Positions 1-9,320 are shown, numbered from the stretch's first letter. The stretch: 64,000 bases of DNA from Polyangia bacterium (GCA_030424595.1 JAUHWG010000002.1:186001-250000); one strand, 5' to 3'. Translations and numbers: made by a program. Notes: generated by a model from the sequence alone, not told the origin.

Positions 1-38
1 CCCTCGCTCGCCGGTGGTTTGGGTGCAAAGCGCGCCAT
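1..38 (-). CDS. possible 5' end of a divergent gene leaving the window
   Basis: A minus-strand ATG at 38 opens a frame (begins MARFAPKPP) that stays open to the left edge, only 13 codons. A TATAAA hexamer on the minus strand (62-57) lies 18 nt upstream, so a divergent gene is plausible. Nothing can be said about its product, and the frame could be chance. Confidence 0.2.
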   Translation of the reverse strand, partial: MARFAPKPPASE

Positions 39-56
39 GTTGCTCGATGGCCAGTC

Positions 57-64
57 TTTATACT
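57..64. promoter_or_regulatory. divergent -10-like element
   Basis: The block TTTATACT reads TATACT on the plus strand (59-64), 12 nt before the ATG at 77, and TATAAA on the minus strand. It is AT-rich in a GC-rich context. I found no convincing -35 at normal spacing, so this is a candidate only. Confidence 0.35.
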
Positions 65-76
65 CTCCGAGACGCC

Positions 77-784
77 ATGACACGAACGCGAACCGATTTG
101 ATCTGCACCGCTCTGATCCTCGTCTTCGCAGCTACGGCCGCCTGCGGTCCCGAGAAGCCCCCCGCACCGGAGGCTGAAGCGCAAGCCCGACCGGCGATCG
201 GCGCCCCTGATGCCACAGCCAGCGCCGCGACCGCGGTGCTCCCCGCCACCCCCGAGAAGGTCGTGCTGACCTACGCCGGACCGAGAGGTGTCTTCAAGGA
301 CGCAGCTGCGCCTGAGGCTGTCACCGACGAAGCTCGCGGGATGGTCCGGGTCACCTTCCTCGACGGGCCAGCGCCGCCGCCGGGGAGCGTCTGGGTCGCC
401 AACCTCCGAACCCCGGCAGCGGACGGATCATGGTCGCTGTCGACGGTCGCCCGCGATCTCTTCGAGGAGCTCGCCGTCGGTCAGGGGCTCTCCTCCCAGG
501 TCGAGATCCCGCCGGGCATCGAGCCCCCCGAGGCGAAGCCCGCCGAGGGCGTCATCGTCTACAAGACCGAGTGGTGCGGCGTGTGCACCAAGCTCCTCGC
601 GTACCTCGATCGCAAGGGGGTCGACTATGTCGCCAAGGACATCGAGAAGGATCCTGAGGCCGCCGGTGAGCTCCAGGCCAAGTCGCGCGAGAAGGGGCTG
701 AAGACGGGGAGCGTCCCTGTGATCGACGTCGGCGGAGAGCTGATGGTCGGCTTCGATCGCGCTCGTCTCGAGAAGCTGCTCTAG
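77..784 (+). CDS. lipoprotein with C-terminal glutaredoxin-like domain
   Basis: A 235-residue protein. The start ATG at 77 is preferred over an in-frame GTG at 14 because it gives a clean signal peptide ending in a lipobox-like ATAAC (Cys23), so the product is probably membrane-anchored and exported. Residues 24-150 are Pro/Ala/Glu-rich and of no recognised family. Residues about 157-235 look like glutaredoxin: WCGVC (Cys167, Cys170) after a beta strand, then TGSVPVI with the cis-proline, then GG and a terminal helix. It probably handles thiol/disulfide exchange in the envelope. A DsbD-type reductase gene lies convergently just downstream, which fits a redox role. Family is secure for the C-terminal domain; the substrate is unknown. 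Confidence 0.8.
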   Translation: MTRTRTDLICTALILVFAATAACGPEKPPAPEAEAQARPAIGAPDATASAATAVLPATPEKVVLTYAGPRGVFKDAAAPEAVTDEARGMVRVTFLDGPAPPPGSVWVANLRTPAADGSWSLSTVARDLFEELAVGQGLSSQVEIPPGIEPPEAKPAEGVIVYKTEWCGVCTKLLAYLDRKGVDYVAKDIEKDPEAAGELQAKSREKGLKTGSVPVIDVGGELMVGFDRARLEKLL

Positions 785-863
785 CGCCCGAGCTCGGGCG
801 AAGGAGCGCGCCCGCAACGGCCTCAGCAGAGCGGTCGGCGAGGCGATGAGGATCATCCTGAGC

Positions 864-918
864 GTTCGGCGGGCGTTCGGCGGGCGTTCGGCGGGCGGTC
901 GGCGGGCGTTCGGTGGGC
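864..918. repeat. five tandem 11-bp repeats
   Basis: Five consecutive 11-mers of the form GTTCGGCGGGC (units at 864, 875, 886, 897 and 908). The fourth has a G for the first T and the fifth a T for a C. They lie between two convergent genes, just before the shared terminator, and encode nothing convincing. Confidence 0.85.
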
Positions 919-950
919 GCCCGTCGTCCCCCGAGGCGCAGACCCCCATT

Positions 951-986
951 GAGAAAGGCCGCCCCGCGAACGGAGCGGCCCTCTTT
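951..986. terminator. bidirectional terminator between convergent genes
   Basis: A 10-bp stem (957-966 with 971-980, one mismatch) with a CGAA loop. It is followed by CTCTTT on the plus strand and by TTTCTC on the minus strand. It lies between the 3' ends of the glutaredoxin-like gene (+) and dsbD (-), so it can serve both. Confidence 0.75.
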
Positions 987-1007
987 CAGAGCGCCCGACC
1001 CAAGCGC

Positions 1008-2309
1008 CTACTGGACGGCCTGGAGCTGGGGAAGCAGCTCCGGCGGCAGCGTCAGGACGCGGAGGTCGATCTCTGGATCCGGCGCAGCTTTGCCCGCCCG
1101 CAGGTCCTCGAAGTGCGCGCTCAGACGGGCGTTCGATCCGTAGACCACGACCCCCGGCAGGCTGCCGTCGACGAGCGAGTTGAAGAGCGCTTGCTGCTCA
1201 TCGCTCGGATCGGTGACGTCGATCTTGAGGCGGAAAAAGCGGCTCTCCAGCTCCCCCTTGATGTCGGCGTCGGAGAAGGTCTGGACCTCCATCTCCTTGC
1301 AGGGCGTGCACCACTCGGCGCCAAAGTCGATGAGGTAGGGACGGCCGGCCTCCTCGGCCTCGAGGATGACCGCCTCGAAGTCGCTGACCGTCTCGACCTT
1401 CCGCCAGTCGCCGAGATCGACGTAGAGGATGTTGTTGAGGACGAGCTGGGCGCCGACGACGACGACGGCGATAGCGGCCGCCTTGCGCAGCTTCTCGGCC
1501 ACGCCTCCGTAGAAGCTGAGGTGGATCGCCCCGAGGGCGACACCCACAAGGGCGACGCCGATCCCGGCGTAGAGGCCCCAGCTCGGGTCGAGGACAAAGT
1601 CGCGGAGGCCCGGCACGACCGGCGCCAGGAACCACAACGACATGACGATGAGGCCGATCCCGAAGAAGCTCTTGACGTACTCCATCCAGCGTCCGGGCCG
1701 GAAGAGGCTCGCGCCGAGGGCGACGACGAAGAAGAGCGAGCCCATCCCGAGCGCGTAGACGAAGAGCAGCGACCCTCCGTAGGCGACGCTATGACCCTCC
1801 GCAGAGGACTTGGCGATGTAGGCCAGGAGCGAGAGGAGCACCGGCCCCGTACATGGCGCAGAGATGAAGCCGCTGACGAGGCCCATCAAGAAGGCGCCGA
1901 GGAGGCCGGCGCCGCCGACCGAGTTGAGGCGGGTCTGGACCGACGCTGGGAGCTGGAGATCGAAGGCGCCGAACATGCTCGCGGCCAGCGCCAGGAGCAA
2001 GGCAGTGATCGGGAAGACGACGAAGGGCGACGCCAGCCAGGCGCCGAACTGCCCGCCGGTGAGGGCGACGAGCACACCCAGCGACGTGTAGAGCACCGCC
2101 ATGCCGAGCACGTACGCGGTCGCGAGGAGCAGCGCCCGCGGCTTTGAGACCCCCTTGGCGCCAAAGACCGCGACCGTGATCGGGATCAGCGGGTACACAC
2201 AGGGGGTCAGATCGACGAGCACGCCCTGACCGAAGGCGGCGAGATAGGGCCAGACGCCGCCGGCCTCAAAGATCGGGACACTAGGGGCTGCGATGAGCGA
2301 AAAGGGCAT
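1008..2309 (-). CDS. dsbD: DsbD/CcdA-type thiol:disulfide interchange protein with thioredoxin domain
   Basis: A 433-residue membrane protein. About eight hydrophobic segments hold the two CcdA-type cysteines, Cys37 in DLTPCVYP and Cys153 in SAPCTGP. Residues about 300-433 form a thioredoxin domain with WCTPC (Cys334, Cys337). DsbD passes electrons from cytoplasmic thioredoxin across the membrane to exported thiol proteins. Unlike E. coli DsbD, there is no periplasmic N-terminal domain: the membrane part begins almost at once. The electron acceptor must therefore be another protein, possibly the convergent glutaredoxin-like lipoprotein (inference). The ATG at 2309 is the first good start. The symbol follows the family; ScsB-like or CcdA-thioredoxin fusions are alternatives. 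Confidence 0.9.
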   Translation of the reverse strand: MPFSLIAAPSVPIFEAGGVWPYLAAFGQGVLVDLTPCVYPLIPITVAVFGAKGVSKPRALLLATAYVLGMAVLYTSLGVLVALTGGQFGAWLASPFVVFPITALLLALAASMFGAFDLQLPASVQTRLNSVGGAGLLGAFLMGLVSGFISAPCTGPVLLSLLAYIAKSSAEGHSVAYGGSLLFVYALGMGSLFFVVALGASLFRPGRWMEYVKSFFGIGLIVMSLWFLAPVVPGLRDFVLDPSWGLYAGIGVALVGVALGAIHLSFYGGVAEKLRKAAAIAVVVVGAQLVLNNILYVDLGDWRKVETVSDFEAVILEAEEAGRPYLIDFGAEWCTPCKEMEVQTFSDADIKGELESRFFRLKIDVTDPSDEQQALFNSLVDGSLPGVVVYGSNARLSAHFEDLRAGKAAPDPEIDLRVLTLPPELLPQLQAVQ

Positions 2310-2444
2310 GGCGAAGGCCTCGGTGGAGGGTGTCCCGGACGGCGCGGTTGGGCAAGCGGCGACGGGGTCGAGGTCGCGACTTCGCGAAGATCGCGCCCAA
2401 AGGATCCCCGTTCAGCTCGGGAGAACGCCCGCAGGACGCCATGG

Positions 2445-4268
2445 TTACTCGCAGGGGCTCTCGGGACAGGGCTCCTCGCGGCTCTCGGCCTTCGCTCGGC
2501 AGTTCAGCTCGCGACGGGCCCCGTCAGAGAGCGCGGAGCAACACCCGTAAAGCCCGAGATCTCCGATCATCTCGACGACCAGGTCTTCCGGGAGCCCGTG
2601 GCAGCAGCTCGCGGCCACGTCCCCGCTCGCGACCGTGCAGGAGGGCAGGGCGAGGCAGGTCCCGCGCCCCGGCTCGTTGCACGAGACCCGCACACCGGGG
2701 GTCTCGTCGGTGTAGTCGAGGATCGTGTCGGTGTTGTAGAGGAGCGCGGTTCCGACCAAGCCGTCCGGCTGCAGCGCCTCTGGGACGACGTCGCGCCGGA
2801 TCGACACCGCCATCGGATGCTCGGCCGGGACCACGTAGGCGCGGATCCACGCGGTCGGGTTCGGCCCCAGCTCGGCGTTGCGGACCGAGACCTCGCCCAA
2901 GACCAGCGCCGACGTGCTCGCTGCGTCGGCGCAGACGCTCGCGCGTGCATAGGGGAGCTGTTCGCGGAGCACCTCGTCACACTGGGCCTTGAGCCCGGCG
3001 ACCCGCCGCTCCAGGCGCTGGCAGGGGGTGATCCCGCTGGTCTCGGTCAGGCCCGGCAGGAGGGCGAGGCTGCGGACTCGGATCCGGGTCAGCGGAGCGC
3101 TCGGCGATCCAGCGACCGGCCACCCTGGCGCGTAGAGCTGGGACTCTTGGCTGTCGAGACATGCTGGCACCTCGAGGCCAAACCCCCCGAGCGATCCCTC
3201 TTGGTCCGGCGCACAGGGGGGGAGCGCCGCGAGATCACCGAAGAAGCGGCGGGCGCTGTCCTCAAAGAGCACCATCCCAGGGATCCCGGTCGCGACGACG
3301 AACGAGGCCGAGAGGCCACCGCGGGCCTTCTGGCTGTCGCTCAGGATGAGCGGCGTCGAGCGACAGAGCGGAGCCCCCTGACGACCGGTCGGCGAGACGT
3401 AGGTGTCCGTGCCGTAGCCCGGGCCGCGCGTGACCTCGCAACGACGCTGCCCCGAGTCGTAGAAGACCGCACCCGGCGGCGCCGTGAGGCAGGCATCGAC
3501 GACCATCTGCGTCGGCTGCACCAGGCTCTGGACCCGATCCTGATCGTACTGGAGCCCGAGAAAATCGCAGCTCCCGTCGTCCACGGCGCAGAAGTCGGTG
3601 ATCTCCTTGCCCAGCAGATCGCCGGGAAACTGGAGCGAGATGTAGGCGCGCCCCTGATTTGCGAGAGCGACGTCGCTGCCGGGAAACTCGCGGTAGAAGG
3701 TGACCGTGTAGTCCTCGTTGCGCTGGTGGACGAATCGGACGGCCATCTGGTGGAGCAGGTTGCCCCCCAGGATCCCGGCGACATGACCGTTGCTCGACTC
3801 ATCGCCGATCCGCCAGCCCCACACGGAGTCGTCGCCGGGCACCCGCGCCATCGGCAATTCGCTGAAGCGAAAGCGAGCGACGGCGGCGGCCAACGACTCT
3901 GAGCTCGGCGCCGGGACGAGGACGTCTTCTGCCGAGCGAACCTCGACACAGCCGCGCTCCGAGGTGGTGATGTCGCTGTCGGAGGCGATCGCCGTCACCG
4001 ACGCGGCGCTGTCGATGACGATCGGGATGCAGGACCCCTCGGGGCATCGAGAGGGCAGATCGTCGCAGATCACCTCGCACCCGCCGGCGCTGCCCGGGCA
4101 CGCCTCGCGCTTCATCAGCAGCCGCGGCACCAGGAGCGGATCCCCGGAGGCGAGAGGGATCGCCTGTCCGAGCTGACCCTCGATCACCGTCGTGTCCTCA
4201 GCGCAGGAGAGGGCGACCGCCACCGCGATCAGAGGCCGCCAACGACGAAGGACGAGGCGCCCGTTCAT
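2445..4268 (-). CDS. large Cys-rich lipoprotein with degenerate aspartyl-protease-like motifs
   Basis: 607 residues from the ATG at 4268, chosen because it gives a basic n-region, a hydrophobic core and the lipobox VALSC (Cys22). No family is recognised outright. Two places recall pepsin/retropepsin lobes. The first is IDSAAS (Asp86), with GILGGNLL at 165-172 matching the usual G-I-L-G-x-x-x-L. The second is VATGIPGMVL further on, where the catalytic Asp of a D-T-G motif would be Ala. If so, this is an exported protease relative with one active-site Asp lost. The C-terminal third carries many cysteines, probably in disulfides. It lies downstream of mlaC and tolC on the same strand. Confidence 0.7.
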   Translation of the reverse strand: MNGRLVLRRWRPLIAVAVALSCAEDTTVIEGQLGQAIPLASGDPLLVPRLLMKREACPGSAGGCEVICDDLPSRCPEGSCIPIVIDSAASVTAIASDSDITTSERGCVEVRSAEDVLVPAPSSESLAAAVARFRFSELPMARVPGDDSVWGWRIGDESSNGHVAGILGGNLLHQMAVRFVHQRNEDYTVTFYREFPGSDVALANQGRAYISLQFPGDLLGKEITDFCAVDDGSCDFLGLQYDQDRVQSLVQPTQMVVDACLTAPPGAVFYDSGQRRCEVTRGPGYGTDTYVSPTGRQGAPLCRSTPLILSDSQKARGGLSASFVVATGIPGMVLFEDSARRFFGDLAALPPCAPDQEGSLGGFGLEVPACLDSQESQLYAPGWPVAGSPSAPLTRIRVRSLALLPGLTETSGITPCQRLERRVAGLKAQCDEVLREQLPYARASVCADAASTSALVLGEVSVRNAELGPNPTAWIRAYVVPAEHPMAVSIRRDVVPEALQPDGLVGTALLYNTDTILDYTDETPGVRVSCNEPGRGTCLALPSCTVASGDVAASCCHGLPEDLVVEMIGDLGLYGCCSALSDGARRELNCRAKAESREEPCPESPCE

Positions 4269-4324
4269 CGGCGCTCTCGTCCCTGTCCTGCGCAGTCCAG
4301 CCACGCCGCGGATCATTGCCCAGA

Positions 4325-4942
4325 TCAGTCCTTCTTGGCCAGCTCCGTCAGCTTGGTGTCGAGCCGGAGGATCAGCTCGTCGATCCCCTTCTCCTTGAGG
4401 ATCTTGTTGAACTCGTACTTGTAGTTCTTCGCGAGGCTGACGCCCTCGGTGATGATGTCGATGACCTTCCAGTCATCGCCGACCCGGTGCATAACGTAGA
4501 CGACCTCGACGACCTCTTCTTTGCCGTTCTTGGTGTGCTTGACCTGAGTGATGACGCGGCTCTGACGGGGGCGCTTCTCCTCGCCTGCGTAGGTCAGCGA
4601 GTACTCCTTGTCGGTCCGGATCCGGCGGAGGTAGTTCTCGCGGATGAGCCTGGTCAGGAGCGCCTCGAACTCGTCGCAGCGGGGCTCGCACTTGCCGGCG
4701 AAACGGCGAGGGCCGCCGAGGGAGGACTCGGCGAGCGCATGGTAGTCGAGGAGGTTGTCGACCTCGGCCTGCAGCTTGGCGGCCTCAGCCTTGCTCTTCA
4801 CCAGCTCGATGACCGCGCTGTGGCGGGTCTTGAAGGCGTCGATAGCACCAGGGCCCCCCTCTGCATGGGCGTCGCCGACGGGCCCCAGCAACGTGAGGGA
4901 GGAGAGAACAAGGCCGGCGATGATCGAACGGAAGAAGCTCAT
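4325..4942 (-). CDS. mlaC: MlaC/Ttg2D-family periplasmic lipid-transport protein
   Basis: 205 residues. The ATG at 4942 is preceded by AAGAGGAA at good spacing and gives a signal peptide cut after AHA (about residue 27). The mature part has the family layout: a helical N-terminal half, then the beta-sheet section with SRVITQVKH, VEVVYVMHRVGDDWKV and IDIITEGVSL, and ending in ELAKKD. MlaC proteins carry phospholipids between outer- and inner-membrane Mla complexes. The partner genes mlaDEF are not here. Instead tolC lies 49 bp upstream and a large lipoprotein 56 bp downstream on the same strand, an operon-like group concerned with the outer membrane. Confidence 0.9.
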   Translation of the reverse strand: MSFFRSIIAGLVLSSLTLLGPVGDAHAEGGPGAIDAFKTRHSAVIELVKSKAEAAKLQAEVDNLLDYHALAESSLGGPRRFAGKCEPRCDEFEALLTRLIRENYLRRIRTDKEYSLTYAGEEKRPRQSRVITQVKHTKNGKEEVVEVVYVMHRVGDDWKVIDIITEGVSLAKNYKYEFNKILKEKGIDELILRLDTKLTELAKKD

Positions 4943-4991
4943 AGTTCCTCTTGGGTCGGCGCTCAGACGGGGGGTCGGCGACGCGTATTCA

Positions 4992-6716
4992 TCAATCCGC
5001 GACGAGCGGGGTCCCGACCGCGCGGGAGAGGTCGGCGAGCGCGACATTGTGCTGCATGATCGCCTGGAAGTGCTTGAAGCGCCACTCCGCCCAGGTGGTC
5101 AGCGCCCGCTGAAGCTCTCGTAGATCGCCGCCCCCGACGGTCTCTTTGACCTGTAGATCGACGACCAGCTGACGGGCCTTTTTGCTCGCCTGCGCCGTCA
5201 GGTCGATCGCGCGCTGGGCCTGGACAAGCCCGCGGTGGGCCTTGTCGACCTCCAGGCCGAGGAGCAAGAGAGCTGCCTCACGCTTGTGCTCCGCGGAGCG
5301 CCGCTCGGCACGTGCCTTACGCAGACGAAAGACGTTGTTGTGGAAGTCGAGGTTCCAGGTGACGCCGAGCGCCACCAGGATCCGCGAGTAGTTGTAGCGA
5401 TCATTGTAGTAGAGCGCCGACATGCTGGCGTCAGCGCTGCTCGAGAAGGCGTAGCCCGCGGAGATCAGAAGACCGATGTCGGGGAGGAAGTTCGCCCGCT
5501 GCAGGCGCTCGACGGCCTTCCGGATCTCGACAGCGCCTCCGGCCATCTTCGCCTCCGGTCGCTCTCGAACGGCGAGGTCCCGGTAGTACTCGCCGGTTCG
5601 CATGCCGCCGGCCACCTGATCCGGGAGGAGCTCCCTCTCCTTGATGTCGAAACCAGGAGGAGCAGCCTCTCCGCCGAGGGCCCAGAGCGCGGCGAGCGAG
5701 AGCGACTCGATCTTGCGGGCCTCGAGCAGCCGCTCTTCGATCTCCAGCTCACCGAGCTCGATCCGCATGAGGTCCGCGGGATCGCGATCGAGGTTCTCCT
5801 CCTCGTCGGGATCCTCGCCCATGCCGAGATCCTTCTCGACGCCGATGCGAGCCTCTTGGATGACCTTCCAGGCCTCTTCGAGGATCGTGATGCTTTCGCG
5901 GGCGAGGAGGAGCGTCGCGTAGGCCTGATAGACCCGCAGCGTGGTCTCCTGCCGCATACGCTCGCGGTTGAGCACAGCCAGGGCCTTGCCCGCGGTCGCG
6001 ATCGCCTTGGCGCTCTTGAGCTTGCCGAAGGTGTAGATCGGAACGACGGCCTCGGCGCTCAGACGCACAGTCACCCCCGCAGCGGAGATCTGATCGAAGT
6101 AGCCGCGGACGGTGTCGATGTCGACGCCGTTGCGCGGCCGACAGTACTGAAAGTCCTCCATCCGGCTCGAATTGTTCGTCGGGTTGGTGACCTGGATCTG
6201 GAGGTCCTCGCAAGAGGTCGCGACCCCAGGAGCGACCAACGTCGTCGTGCGGATCGTCGGCACCCAGGCGAAGCGAGCCTGCTGGAGCGTCGCGTCCATC
6301 GCCTCGATCTCGTCGGACGCAGAGGCGATGAGCGGATTCTCGAGGGAGAACGCGAGCACTTGAGCGCGGGAGAGCTGAGGCACGCCTGGCGGCCGCGGAC
6401 CGTAGGGGTCGAGGCGATCCGCAGGTGGCAGGCCGAAGACGTCAGGCTGGGCCCGCGGATCCTCGACGGCGCTCGCGACAGGCGTCTTCACCGGCGTCGC
6501 GGTCGCGGAGGTCGTCGCGGGACCCGAGTCCGCGATCTTGCCCGCCTCGCTCGAGCCCCCGGGAGCCGAGGGAGCATCCGCTCCCGCTGAGGGCTCGGCA
6601 TCCGCGGCGCCGACCTCCTCGACACCGGCGCCGACAGTAGCCGGGGCCGCGGAGGCAGGACCCGAGGCCAACACCGCGAAGAGCATGGACGAGCATGCGA
6701 GGGTCCATCGATCCAC
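4992..6716 (-). CDS. tolC: TolC-family outer-membrane channel protein
   Basis: 574 residues from a GTG at 6716, which gives a Sec signal peptide ending PASA (an in-frame ATG lies ten codons later). An Ala/Pro/Ser-rich linker (about 25-105) precedes two outer-membrane efflux repeats with long helices, for example RVYQAYATLLLARESITILEE and the closing QAIMQHNVALADLSRAVG. TolC proteins form trimeric tunnels that export toxins, drugs or type I substrates. It is the first gene of the run tolC, mlaC, lipoprotein. No inner-membrane pump or adaptor gene is next to it, so the partner is unknown. Confidence 0.88.
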   Translation of the reverse strand: MDRWTLACSSMLFAVLASGPASAAPATVGAGVEEVGAADAEPSAGADAPSAPGGSSEAGKIADSGPATTSATATPVKTPVASAVEDPRAQPDVFGLPPADRLDPYGPRPPGVPQLSRAQVLAFSLENPLIASASDEIEAMDATLQQARFAWVPTIRTTTLVAPGVATSCEDLQIQVTNPTNNSSRMEDFQYCRPRNGVDIDTVRGYFDQISAAGVTVRLSAEAVVPIYTFGKLKSAKAIATAGKALAVLNRERMRQETTLRVYQAYATLLLARESITILEEAWKVIQEARIGVEKDLGMGEDPDEEENLDRDPADLMRIELGELEIEERLLEARKIESLSLAALWALGGEAAPPGFDIKERELLPDQVAGGMRTGEYYRDLAVRERPEAKMAGGAVEIRKAVERLQRANFLPDIGLLISAGYAFSSSADASMSALYYNDRYNYSRILVALGVTWNLDFHNNVFRLRKARAERRSAEHKREAALLLLGLEVDKAHRGLVQAQRAIDLTAQASKKARQLVVDLQVKETVGGGDLRELQRALTTWAEWRFKHFQAIMQHNVALADLSRAVGTPLVAD

Positions 6717-6804
6717 GGAGATACCCCTACCGTGGCGGAGACGCTGCGATCAAGCGCCGAAAGCTCGCTTGCCGCCGGCTCGCGGCCTTGTCATTGTTTC
6801 CCGC

Positions 6805-7731
6805 GTGCAAAGCTCCACCGCCCTCCATGTCGATCTCGCCGACCTTCCGGGCCAAGCGCGCGCCCTCCTCCGCCTGCGCGGACCGGACACCGAGCGCTTT
6901 CTCCAGGGGCTCCTCTCCGCCGACATCTCGACGATGAAGCCGGGGCAGTCGACCCCAGGGGCGCTCCTGACGGTGAAGGGCAAGATTATCAGCGAGGTGA
7001 TCGTTCTCCGCGACGAGGAAGGCTTCGCCCTCGCGCTCCCGGCGGCGATCCACGAGGCCGTCACGGGCGATCTCGATCGTCACATCATCATGGACGACGT
7101 GACCCTCCACCCCTCCTCCGAGGACGGCTTCTCCTTGGCCTGGGGCGCCACGGGCGAGCTGCCGACATCCGCCGGGGTGACCGTGTTCACGACGATCCAC
7201 CCAGCGCCGGGCCTCCTCGTGGTCGGCGGCGCCGAAGAGCGGCGCGCGGTCCTCCGCGAGATTCCCGCGGGGGACACCAACGCCTTTACGCGACACCGGG
7301 TCGCGACGGGGACCCCCGCGTGGGGACAGGAGATCCGCCCCGACTTCTTCCCCCCCGAGGTCGGCTTTGTCGCCGCCGTCAGCTACGACAAGGGCTGCTA
7401 CCGCGGTCAGGAGCCCCTCTCGCGGATTCACTCCCGCGGCCAGGTCAACCGCGTGATGGCGAGGGTTCGAGCAAACGCTGCGCCGACGGAGCCCGCCCTC
7501 AGCGCGGAGTCACGGGCGAACGCAGGCACCTGGACCTCGTGGGCGCCGGGCGAGGGCGGCGGGGTCGAGGGGCTCGCGATCCTCCATCGCAGCGTCGCCG
7601 CCCCCGGTCAGCTCCTCCGCGCCGGTGAGCTCGCGGTCGAGGTGATGAGCGGCCCGCTCGGTGATGATCCCGGCATCAAGACCGCGGGCGGGTCGGCGAC
7701 GGCGACAGTGAAGCTCGGCGGCCGACGCTAG
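6805..7731 (+). CDS. ygfZ: YgfZ/GcvT-domain folate-binding protein (Fe-S maintenance)
   Basis: 308 residues from the GTG at 6805. That start puts the protein right before the usual opening strand and LRGPDTERFLQGLLSAD, so it is preferred over ATG 6685, which lies inside the oppositely oriented tolC. The diagnostic DKGCYRGQEP motif of YgfZ is present near residue 200. The family binds tetrahydrofolate and supports assembly or repair of some Fe-S enzymes, including MiaB, whose gene is also in this window. There is no clear ribosome-binding site at the GTG, so the exact start is uncertain. It is convergent with hpnE. Confidence 0.87.
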   Translation: MQSSTALHVDLADLPGQARALLRLRGPDTERFLQGLLSADISTMKPGQSTPGALLTVKGKIISEVIVLRDEEGFALALPAAIHEAVTGDLDRHIIMDDVTLHPSSEDGFSLAWGATGELPTSAGVTVFTTIHPAPGLLVVGGAEERRAVLREIPAGDTNAFTRHRVATGTPAWGQEIRPDFFPPEVGFVAAVSYDKGCYRGQEPLSRIHSRGQVNRVMARVRANAAPTEPALSAESRANAGTWTSWAPGEGGGVEGLAILHRSVAAPGQLLRAGELAVEVMSGPLGDDPGIKTAGGSATATVKLGGRR

Positions 7732-7988
7732 AGCGAGTCGGGTGGATCGCAGACTTCGGCTGCTCCGGCGGCGATGACGCTCAGCCGACGGTCGGTGCAG
7801 CCTCTCCCAGGGATCGATCGTGTCTCGCCTGCGTCGGCCGGCCCCGACGTAGAGCCGGCGCTAGAGCTTCGGCCGAGGCGATCGTCTCGATCTCCGCAGA
7901 TCCCAGATCCCTGACGGGACCGCGGCGAGCTGCGCTCGGCTCAGCATGACCCCGGACGTCTCGCGGACGCGGAGCGCTCGATCGCGAG

Positions 7989-9320
7989 CTACGCTCGTCG
8001 CTCGAGGACCGCAGCGGCTGACTCGTGACCGCTCTGGACCGCAGACTCGATCGTCGCAGGGAGGCCAGTACGAACCCAGTCACCGGCCATGTAGAGACCA
8101 CCGATCGGGGCGATGATCTCCGGCCGCCACTGGTAGCTCCCGGCAGCGTGGGAGATGGTCGCCCGCTTCTCCTTGATCACGCGGAAGTGACGGACCTTGT
8201 ACCTGTGGTCGGGGAAGTAGCGGGCCATCTCGCCGTGGAAGAGCTCCAGCAGGCTCTCTGGGGAGTCCGCGACCGCCGACCTAGCCGCTGAGATCGTGCA
8301 GTTCAGCAGGGTGTCGCCGCCGCTCTCACCGTCGATGAGCGAGCGGTTGAAGAGCCAGTGGATCGGCCCGTTGACCATCCCGAGGAAGGGCGTGTCGGTG
8401 AAGGGGGCCCTGTCGACGACGACCCAGAAGTTGACGATCGGCGAGCTGCGAAGGCGAGCGATGTCCTGGTAGATCGGGTGTGAGGCCCAGGACTCCGGGA
8501 GGAGGTCGAGGAAGGCGCGAGGGGGGACCGCCGAGATGACCTGGTCCGCCTCCAGGATCTCGCCTGATCGTAGCTCGACGCCCGTCACCGCGTTGTCCAG
8601 GACCTGTAGTTGACGTGCGGGCGTGCCCAAGCGGATGTCGACGTCGCGCTGGCGGAGGAACGAGAGCGCTTGGTCGACGTAGAGGCGGCTCAGGGGGACT
8701 CGCGGGACGCCGAGCCGCGACGCGTCGCGGGTGCTCATGAAGCCCCGCTCGAGCACCGCCATCAGCATCGCCGCAGAGGCCACGAGGGGATCGTCGTTGA
8801 GCACGCCCCAGATCAGCGGATCCCAGAAGACGTGGCGGATCCCGGCGGTCTGGCCGAGCCGGCTAAGCCACACGTCGCAGGTCTCGTTGTCATCGGGGCG
8901 CTTGACCTCGCCGCGGAGGAGAAGACCAGCGCGGAGGGCCGCGGCCTTGTGCAGGAGCCCGACCCCGCGCATGCCGAGGAGCCCGGTCGCGAGGTGGAGC
9001 GGCGCCGGCAGGGGAGGGCAGCGCAGCGCGACCCGGCCACCGCCCGGGCGGACGAGATCGACCTGGAGGTTGCGTTGAAAGTAGAGCCCGTCGTCGCTGC
9101 CGATCGTCCGGAGAAAGGCCAGCGTCTCGCGGTAGCAGGACATCAGGAGGTGCTGGCCGTTGTCGTACTCGCGCCCGGAGGCGCCGTCGACGAAGGAGCG
9201 GGCCCGACCACCGCCGGCCTTGGTCGCCTCGAGCAGGGTGACCTTCTCGCCAGCCTCCGCGAGCCTGACCGCAGCGGCCATTCCGGCCAAGCCGGCGCCG
9301 ATAATCAATGTGCGCGACAC
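7989..9320 (-). CDS. hpnE: hydroxysqualene dehydroxylase
   Basis: 443 residues. The GTG at 9320 is fixed by AGGAGGA at 9331-9325. It has an N-terminal FAD-binding GAGLAGMAAA motif followed by the GG-R-R region (AGGGRARSF) of the amine-oxidase/phytoene-desaturase superfamily, and a C-terminal ATIESAVQSG flavin motif after YMAGDWV. As the third gene after hpnC and hpnD it is best read as HpnE, which reduces hydroxysqualene to squalene. Without that context it could be mistaken for a carotenoid desaturase. It is the last gene of the mevalonate/squalene operon, 27 bp after hpnD. Confidence 0.9.
   Translation of the reverse strand: MSRTLIIGAGLAGMAAAVRLAEAGEKVTLLEATKAGGGRARSFVDGASGREYDNGQHLLMSCYRETLAFLRTIGSDDGLYFQRNLQVDLVRPGGGRVALRCPPLPAPLHLATGLLGMRGVGLLHKAAALRAGLLLRGEVKRPDDNETCDVWLSRLGQTAGIRHVFWDPLIWGVLNDDPLVASAAMLMAVLERGFMSTRDASRLGVPRVPLSRLYVDQALSFLRQRDVDIRLGTPARQLQVLDNAVTGVELRSGEILEADQVISAVPPRAFLDLLPESWASHPIYQDIARLRSSPIVNFWVVVDRAPFTDTPFLGMVNGPIHWLFNRSLIDGESGGDTLLNCTISAARSAVADSPESLLELFHGEMARYFPDHRYKVRHFRVIKEKRATISHAAGSYQWRPEIIAPIGGLYMAGDWVRTGLPATIESAVQSGHESAAAVLERRA

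Noticed and set aside
7732..7988. Possible small gene or terminator between ygfZ and hpnE
   Set aside because: No conserved frame, and no strong hairpin or T-tract was found in the 257 bp.
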